From Amycolatopsis japonica (GTDB lineage Bacteria > Actinomycetota > Actinomycetes > Mycobacteriales > Pseudonocardiaceae): 64,000 nucleotides of DNA. Below the pieces are notes generated by a model. It was not told where the DNA came from. It made no database searches and worked only from the letters and a program-made list of their open reading frames with translations. This document shows, one piece after another, positions 58,662 through 64,000 of this stretch (position 1 is its first letter; every line of letters starts with the position of its first letter). Position numbers and translations under genes: made by a program. The DNA lies in assembly GCF_000732925.1 (NCBI RefSeq), contig NZ_CP008953.1:7068001-7132000 (forward strand), in the 5' to 3' direction.

Positions 58662-60261
58662 CCGGGTCCCCCTTTTTCTCGTCTTCGCTGATCACGTTCT
58701 TCGACACGAGTTTCCCACCCGCGAAACACAGCCGGTACGCCTCGTAGTACCTGTCGAACAGACTGCGTTCGGTGCCGTAGTACTCGCATATCGCCCCGGC
58801 GGGCACCGGCGGTTCCAGCTGACGTGGCCGCGCGATCCGCTGACCGCCGGGCAAGAGGGAGGCGATCTCCGCGCGGGTCTGGCCGACGTGGATGCGGGCG
58901 TAGTCGCCACCGGGGAGTTCGGAGCCGTACCACTTGACGAGGAACACGGCCCCGCTGATCCCGACCACCACGCCGAAGAGCCCCATCGGCACGACGATCG
59001 CCTGGATCAGGCTGCGCCGGACGTCCCGGCGGGCGCGTTCCAGTTCCCTCGCCGACGTCGACTGCCCCACCTCGGCGTCCATCGCCGCCTGGCTCTCGGG
59101 CGATTCCTCCGACGGCGCCGCGTCGTGCGGCAAGGTCGCGCTGACCTCGAATCCGCCGTCACGAGGGCCTGCCCGCAGAGTTCCGCCGACGAGACGGACC
59201 CGTTCGCGCAGGCCGATCAGCCCGCGTTTGCCCGATGCCCTGCCCGGCAGCGGTCCCGCGGGCGGCGCGGAGTTGGTGACCACGACGTCCGTCTGCCCTT
59301 CGGCCCGTACGACCCGGACCGTGACCGCGGCACCCGGCGCGTGTTTCACCACGTTCGTGACCGATTCCTGGACCACGCGGTACGCGGCGCGGTCGACCAT
59401 CGGCGGCTCACCGTCGAGCGGTTCGTCCACTGAGGACTCGATCAGCACGCCCGAAGCCCTGGTCCGGTCGAGCAGTTCGTCGATGCTCTCGTGCACCGGC
59501 TCGGTCGGCGCGTCGTCCTCTCGCAGGACGCCGATGATCTCGCGCAGCCGTTCGGTCGCCGTCGCGGCGCTCTGCCGCAGCTCACCCGCGGCCCGTCGCT
59601 GTGGTTCGTCGAGTCCGCCCGCGACCTCCAGCGCCGCCGCGCGCACCGCGATCAGGCTCAGCTCGTGGCCCAGCGAATCGTGCATGTCACTGGCGATCCG
59701 GGTGCGCTCACGCAACCGCGCGCGATCGGCGACGAGCCGCTGACGGCTCTCCATCTCCTCGGCGCGACGCCAGCCGTCGCGCGCCATGTCCTCGCGCTGC
59801 CGGACGTACCTGCCCAGCAGCCAGGGCGTCACCCCCGCGAAGACGAGGACGCCGAGCAACGCACCCCAGGACGCGAAGCCGTCCTTGCTCCACAGCAGCG
59901 CGACAGGGACAGCAAGCACCGAAACGGCGGCGAAGAGGCGCAGCATCGGTTTCGCGACCGGTTGCCGATAGCCGGCGAGGTAACCGACCGCGACGAGGAC
60001 GAAGCCTTCCCAGATCGGCACCCGGCCGCCGAAGCTGCCCATGACGACGAAACTGGCCACCATCGCGATGGCGAGCGACACGAGCGGATACCGGCGCGCC
60101 GCCGCGATCGCGGTGGTGGTCGCGGTGAGGCCGGCGAGCAGCTCCCAGTGCCTCGTGCTGGATCCGGCGTCGATGACCACCCAGCCGCAGAGCCCGAGCC
60201 ACAAGGCGACGTCCATGACCAGCCGCCGCCCACGCCGCACGGGCTCCTCAGCGTCCTTCAC
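58636..60261 (-). CDS. NarL-class histidine kinase with C-terminal membrane helix and BamE-like domain
   Basis: The 541-residue protein has N-terminal membrane helices, a HisKA_3 box (RTRIASDMHDSLGHELSLIA; phospho-His), and an ATPase end with GLIGLRERVRLVGG. After the kinase core (residue ~420) comes an extra part: a membrane helix (AIVVPMGLFGVVVGISGAVF) and an exported domain beginning ARIHVGQTRAEIASLLPGG with two Cys, resembling BamE/SmpA-type lipoprotein folds. This extra domain is a likely external sensor. GTG 60261 is chosen; ATG 60300 is possible. Confidence 0.82.
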   Translation of the reverse strand: MKDAEEPVRRGRRLVMDVALWLGLCGWVVIDAGSSTRHWELLAGLTATTTAIAAARRYPLVSLAIAMVASFVVMGSFGGRVPIWEGFVLVAVGYLAGYRQPVAKPMLRLFAAVSVLAVPVALLWSKDGFASWGALLGVLVFAGVTPWLLGRYVRQREDMARDGWRRAEEMESRQRLVADRARLRERTRIASDMHDSLGHELSLIAVRAAALEVAGGLDEPQRRAAGELRQSAATATERLREIIGVLREDDAPTEPVHESIDELLDRTRASGVLIESSVDEPLDGEPPMVDRAAYRVVQESVTNVVKHAPGAAVTVRVVRAEGQTDVVVTNSAPPAGPLPGRASGKRGLIGLRERVRLVGGTLRAGPRDGGFEVSATLPHDAAPSEESPESQAAMDAEVGQSTSARELERARRDVRRSLIQAIVVPMGLFGVVVGISGAVFLVKWYGSELPGGDYARIHVGQTRAEIASLLPGGQRIARPRQLEPPVPAGAICEYYGTERSLFDRYYEAYRLCFAGGKLVSKNVISEDEKKGDPDDPGGAGR

Positions 60262-60355
60262 ACGACAGGACGCTACAAGCCGCGACGAGCGGTCCGCCAT
60301 GGACGAAAGTAAAGGTCCCCTGCTTCCCCGGTCCGATGACGCATGATGATCGACC

Positions 60356-60565
60356 ATGGCCGAGCGCACACTCACCGGTCAGCTAGGCGGTCCTGTCCCG
60401 GCAGGCATCGAAGCGCTGGCCGACCACGAGAAACAGGACCTCTCCGACGCGTTGCGGGACGCGCGCCACCGCCAGGCCAAGGCCTTGGCCGAAGCGGGTG
60501 AAGAGGGCCTGAAGTACGTACCCGCGCTCCTGCGCGGCGCCGTTCGGAAGGTGGTGGGCCTGTGA
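60356..60565 (+). CDS. Small helical protein, first gene of an unknown operon (69 aa)
   Basis: The 69-residue product is highly charged and helical (DLSDALRDARHRQAKALAEA). It has no signal or known motif. It overlaps the next gene as GTGA, so both are translated together. Confidence 0.65.
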   Translation: MAERTLTGQLGGPVPAGIEALADHEKQDLSDALRDARHRQAKALAEAGEEGLKYVPALLRGAVRKVVGL

Positions 60566-61320
60566 CCACCGAAAACTTCGCCTCGCAGGCGGAGATCCTC
60601 AAACTCGCCCGCGTCCTCGGCACCACCCCGGAACGGCTCTCGTACCTGGAGAACGTGGACGCCGCCGAGCTCCAGGCGTTCCGCGAGCAGGTCACGGACA
60701 CGCTGTTCGACGCCAACCTCGCCGCCCTGGAGCGGATGGCGATGGCGAGCAAGCTCGTCCCGAGCCCGATTCTCGCGAAGATCGCCGAGAAGGTCTTCGG
60801 CCCGCTTCTGTGCGCGCGGATCGCCGGGCTGGTCGACGTCTCTCGGGGCGTCGACGTCGCGAAGCGGCTGAAGCCGCCGTTCCTGGCCGACGTCGCGGCC
60901 GAACTGGACCCGCGGCGGGCGAGCGCGATCATCGCGCGGATCCCGCTCGACACCGTCGTCGAGGTGGCCGGTGAGCTGGTGCGCCGCGAGGACTGGATCA
61001 CCGTCGGCCGGTTCGTCGGGCACCTGCCCGATCCGACGGTGCGCCGGGCGCTGGCCGTCATCGGTGACGAGGCGCTGATCCGGATCGCGTTCGTCCTCGA
61101 CGACAAGAGCCGGATCGATCACGTCCTCGGGCTGCTTCCCGAAGCCCGGTTCCGCGGTCTCCTGGGGGTCGCGGCCGCCGACGAGGGCCTGTGGGCGCCG
61201 GTGCTCGACCTGCTCACGCACCTGAGCGACAAGCGGGTCGAGCAGTGGTCCCACCTGCTCGACGAGCTCCCGCCCGCCTTGCGTGAACGCGTCCAGGAGA
61301 CCCTCGGCCAAGCCTCCTGA
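60562..61320 (+). CDS. MgtE-N-like helical-repeat protein of unknown function
   Basis: The 252-residue protein has successive helical repeats (AELDPRRASAIIARIPLDTV, VEVAGELVRREDWITVGRFV, DEALIRIAFVL, LLPEARFRGLL) resembling the MgtE N-terminal superhelix, without the transporter domain. Translationally coupled to 60356-60565. Function unknown. Confidence 0.7.
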   Translation: MTTENFASQAEILKLARVLGTTPERLSYLENVDAAELQAFREQVTDTLFDANLAALERMAMASKLVPSPILAKIAEKVFGPLLCARIAGLVDVSRGVDVAKRLKPPFLADVAAELDPRRASAIIARIPLDTVVEVAGELVRREDWITVGRFVGHLPDPTVRRALAVIGDEALIRIAFVLDDKSRIDHVLGLLPEARFRGLLGVAAADEGLWAPVLDLLTHLSDKRVEQWSHLLDELPPALRERVQETLGQAS

Positions 61321-61329
61321 CCGGCGCGG

Positions 61330-61354
61330 GGGAGCAAGGGACCTTTGCTACCAC
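61330..61354. repeat. Dispersed palindromic element (copy 12), supplying the HutI stop codon
   Basis: GGGAGCAAGGGACCTTTGCT then ACCAC. The TAG (61350-61348) and last Trp codon of hutI lie within it. Confidence 0.8.
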
Positions 61355-62514
61355 TTTGAGGCGAAACCGCTGGTCAGACGCCTTCCGCGCCGCCACACCC
61401 CAGCCGTCAGCGGCACCCCGGGCCGGTACGCGAGATGTGTCGTCGAAGGCGCCTCCAGCACGTGAAGATCGGCACGCGCCCCCGGCCGCACGAAGCCCAC
61501 GTCGTCACGCCGCAGGGCCCGGGCACCGCCCGCCGTCGCCGACCACACCGCCTCGTCGATCGTCATCCGCATCTGCAGCACCGCGGTCGTCACGCAGAAC
61601 GCCATCGACGTCGTGTACGAGCTGCCCGGATTCGCGTTGCTCGCCAGCGCGACCGTCGCCCCCGCGTCGAGAAGCCGCCGCGCCGGCGCCAGCGGCTGCC
61701 GCGTCGACAGGTCGCACGCCGGCAGCAAGGTCGCGACAGTGTCCGAAGCAGCGAGAGCCTCGACGTCCGCTTCGCTCAGGTAGGTGCAGTGGTCGACACT
61801 CGCCGCCCCCAGCTCGACGGCGAGCCGCACTCCCGGCCCCTCCCCCAGCTGGTTCCCGTGCACCCGCAGCCCGAGCCCACGCTCCCGCGCCGCCTTGAGT
61901 ACCCGTCCGGACTGCGCCTCGTCGAACGCGCCGGTCTCGCAGAACACGTCGGCCCACCGCACGAGCGGGGCCACGGCGTCGAGCATGTCACCGCACACGA
62001 GGTCCACATAGGACTCCGCGTCCGCGCCCGGCGGCACCAGATGCGCACCGAGGAACGTGACCTCGTCGGCCACATCGGCCGCGATCCGCGCCGAACGAGC
62101 CTCGTCTTCGACGTTGAGCCCGTATCCGGTCTTCGTCTCCAGGCAGGTCGTGCCCTGCCTCGCCGCTTCGTCCACGTGACGCCGCAGGTTCGCCGCCAGC
62201 TGCTCATCGGAAGCAGACCGCGTCGCATCGACCGTGACCGCGATACCCCCGGCGCTGTACGCCTTCCCGGCCATCCGCGCCTCGAACTCGGCGGTGCGGT
62301 CCCCGGCGAAGACGAGGTGCGTGTGACTGTCCACCCAGCCGGGCAGCACCGCGCGCCCTTCGACGTCGACCCGCTCGTCCGCCTCGGGCGCGTCCGCCGC
62401 CGCACCGACCCACGCGATCGCTTCGCCCTCGATAACGACGGCCGCGTCGCGGAGCTTGCCCAGTTCGGCGTCGTTCGTGGTGAGCTCGCCGATTCCCGTG
62501 ATCAGGACTGCCAC
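61348..62514 (-). CDS. hutI: Imidazolonepropionase
   Basis: The 388-residue amidohydrolase has PGWVDSHTHLVFAGDR (H-x-H metal site), LETKTGYGLN, and SVDHCTYLS, all HutI motifs. It hydrolyses imidazolone propionate to N-formimino-L-glutamate in histidine breakdown. GTG 62514 overlaps hutF by 13 bp. Confidence 0.9.
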   Translation of the reverse strand: MAVLITGIGELTTNDAELGKLRDAAVVIEGEAIAWVGAAADAPEADERVDVEGRAVLPGWVDSHTHLVFAGDRTAEFEARMAGKAYSAGGIAVTVDATRSASDEQLAANLRRHVDEAARQGTTCLETKTGYGLNVEDEARSARIAADVADEVTFLGAHLVPPGADAESYVDLVCGDMLDAVAPLVRWADVFCETGAFDEAQSGRVLKAARERGLGLRVHGNQLGEGPGVRLAVELGAASVDHCTYLSEADVEALAASDTVATLLPACDLSTRQPLAPARRLLDAGATVALASNANPGSSYTTSMAFCVTTAVLQMRMTIDEAVWSATAGGARALRRDDVGFVRPGARADLHVLEAPSTTHLAYRPGVPLTAGVWRRGRRLTSGFASKW

Positions 62515-63797
62515 AATGCCTCGATCTCCTTGGCCAGGACCGTTTCCGGCCGGTCGATCAGCTGATGCGCGCCATCGCGGACGATCTCACGCCCGGCGAC
62601 GACGACGTCCCGGACGTCCGCACCCGAAGCGGCGAAGACCACCCCGGACGGCTCGATCCCCGCGGTCCGCACCGACCCGAGCCCGACCGTGACCAGGTCC
62701 GCGCCCGCGCCCGGAGCCAGCGTGCCGACCTCGTCCCAGCCGACCGCGCCGTGATCCGTCGCGGCCACGAGCAGTTCCTCGGCGGTGAACCGGCCGCGTT
62801 TCTCGCTGGCGAGCCGCTCGTTCAATTCCAGTGCCCTGGTCTCCTCGAACGCGTCGACGACCGCGTTGCTGTCGCTGCCGATCGACAGCCGCACCCCCGC
62901 GTCCAGCAGCGTCCGCGCGGGGCCGATGCCGTCGCCGAGATCCCGTTCGGTCGTCGGGCAGAAACAGGCGCGACTCCTCGCGGCTCCCAACCGCTGGACG
63001 TCATCCGGGGTCAGGTGCGTGGCGTGCACCGCGGTGAGCCGCTCGCCGAGGATGCCGTGGTCGTGCAGCAGCCCCGTCGGCGTCCGGCCATAAGCCGCCA
63101 CACATTGCTCGTTCTCGGCACGCTGCTCCGAAAGGTGGATGTGCAGCGGCCCGGCCCCACCGGCCACTTCGGACAGTTGATCCTCGGGAACGGCACGCAC
63201 CGAATGGATCGCCCCACCCATCCGGAACGTCTCGTCCTCCCGCAGTTCGCCGACTCGTTGCGCCCACTTGGTGGCCGTCCCGTCGGAGAACCGCCGCTGC
63301 ACCTCGTCGGGCTCGACGCCGATCCCGCCCGCGAGGTAGCACGTGTCGAGCAACGTCAGCCGGATCCCGGCGTCCCTGGCGGCCTGCCGCAAGGCCTCGC
63401 CCATCGCATTCGGCTCGGCGTAAGGCTTTCCGCCCGGCGCGTGGTGCAGATAGTGGAACTCGCCGACGCTCGTGTACCCGGCAAGCACCATCTCGGCATA
63501 AACCCCGCGCGCCAACCGGTAATACGAATCCGGATCCAGCCGGGACGCGAGCGAATACATCCGCTCGCGCCACGTCCAGAAGGTGCCGCGGTCGTGGTGC
63601 GTCCGCCCGCGCAGGGCACGGTGGAACGCGTGCGAGTGCCCATTCGCGAAGCCCGGCAAGGTCAGTCCACTCAGGACAGTCCCTTCGCGAGGCGCGTTCG
63701 CCGTCACGGACGCGATCTTGCCGCCGTCGACCTCGATCCGGACGGCGTCGGCGATCCCGTCCGGCAGCCAGGCGCGTTCACACCAATATGTCGTCAT
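62502..63797 (-). CDS. hutF: Formimidoylglutamate deiminase
   Basis: The 431-residue amidohydrolase has PGFANGHSHAFHRALRGR, HIHLSEQ and VHATHLTPDD metal motifs and SIGSDSNAVVDAFEE, all typical of HutF. It converts N-formimino-L-glutamate to N-formyl-L-glutamate and ammonia, the deiminase branch of the Hut pathway. ATG 63797 overlaps the M20 gene stop (ATGA). Confidence 0.9.
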   Translation of the reverse strand: MTTYWCERAWLPDGIADAVRIEVDGGKIASVTANAPREGTVLSGLTLPGFANGHSHAFHRALRGRTHHDRGTFWTWRERMYSLASRLDPDSYYRLARGVYAEMVLAGYTSVGEFHYLHHAPGGKPYAEPNAMGEALRQAARDAGIRLTLLDTCYLAGGIGVEPDEVQRRFSDGTATKWAQRVGELREDETFRMGGAIHSVRAVPEDQLSEVAGGAGPLHIHLSEQRAENEQCVAAYGRTPTGLLHDHGILGERLTAVHATHLTPDDVQRLGAARSRACFCPTTERDLGDGIGPARTLLDAGVRLSIGSDSNAVVDAFEETRALELNERLASEKRGRFTAEELLVAATDHGAVGWDEVGTLAPGAGADLVTVGLGSVRTAGIEPSGVVFAASGADVRDVVVAGREIVRDGAHQLIDRPETVLAKEIEALWQS

Positions 63798-64000
63798 GTC
63801 GACAGTTTCTCCAGGACGTCCGCGAGCGCGCGGGCACCGTGGTCGACGTCGTCGGGCTCGGAGAACTCCTCCGGGGAATGGCTGATCCCGGTGGGGTTAC
63901 GCACGTAGAGCATTCCGGACGGGACGAACCCGGCGAGGATCGCCGCGTCGTGCCCGGCGCCGGTCGGCAGTTCCGGCGGCCCGCCCAGCCACGTGCCCAG
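63794..64000 (-). CDS. M20-family allantoate-amidohydrolase-like protein (5' part outside window)
   Basis: Only the last 68 residues are visible. They include PTGAGHDAAILAGFVPSG, VRNPTGISHSPEEFSE and a final helix ALADVLEKL, typical of M20 hydantoinase/carbamoylase or allantoate amidohydrolase. In hut operons of this type it may act as the formylglutamate-deformylase equivalent, by context. Stop TGA 63796-63794. Confidence 0.8.
   Translation of the reverse strand: MGTWLGGPPELPTGAGHDAAILAGFVPSGMLYVRNPTGISHSPEEFSEPDDVDHGARALADVLEKLST

Overview
The window looks like chromosomal DNA from a high-GC actinobacterium of the Pseudonocardiaceae, most likely Amycolatopsis or a close relative. The support is strong G/C third-position bias, many GTG starts, GTGA/ATGA stop-start overlaps, actinobacterial families (Rv1733c-like protein, actinobacterial ParE/ParC, LigD polymerase, PGPGW membrane protein), two sites matching the DasR operator, and dispersed palindromes at gene ends. 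No rRNA, tRNA, CRISPR array, transposase or phage gene was seen. The genus is inferred.

Layout. 1-1.9 kb: dehydrogenase (cut by the left edge), small protein, acetyltransferase. 2-10.2 kb: the most unusual block. It holds two paralogous GT4 glycosyltransferases, an inositol-monophosphatase-like enzyme, a creatininase-family hydrolase, a membrane protein fused in frame to a GTP cyclohydrolase II homologue, a methyltransferase, a degenerate 6-pyruvoyltetrahydropterin-synthase homologue, a medium-chain dehydrogenase and a CDP-alcohol phosphatidyltransferase. Six of these functions form one coupled minus-strand operon. I read it as an uncharacterised pathway that starts from GTP and ends at a glycosylated or membrane-linked product. 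10.2-20.5 kb: tautomerase/TetR pair, GGDEF-EAL protein with a damaged EAL domain, lone ketosynthase, P-loop kinase, PobA-like hydroxylase, stand-alone LigD polymerase, and a secreted AA10 LPMO with a DasR-type site. 20.6-24.9 kb: TPR-CHAT protein with a 57-residue cysteine-containing peptide gene, then two overlapping genes of one unknown family. 25-34 kb: ABC exporter, aldo/keto reductase, TetR, flavin monooxygenase pair, GH76 enzyme, membrane cyclase-like protein. 34.4-39 kb: parE-parC, followed by a hairpin and 21-bp tandem repeats.

39.2-43.8 kb is a five-gene acyl-CoA oxidation operon (thiolase, SRPBCC, MaoC hydratase, SDR, acyl-CoA dehydrogenase) behind a palindromic operator. 44-50 kb holds secreted proteins, RraA, a ThuA protein with a second DasR-type site, LysR, a DsbA/MauE thiol-redox pair and a glutamate-type binding lipoprotein. 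50-61 kb holds HrpB, a pore-less voltage-sensor protein, an ABC exporter with an embedded secreted hydrolase, a TetR/monooxygenase divergon with twin operators, a two-component system whose kinase carries a C-terminal BamE-like domain, and an unknown two-gene operon. 61.3-64 kb is a histidine-degradation operon (M20 amidohydrolase, HutF, HutI), cut by the right edge.

Across the window, 12 copies of a palindrome with core AGCAAGGGACCTTTGCT and several long perfect hairpins lie at or near 3' ends of genes. In five genes the stop codon is inside the palindrome.
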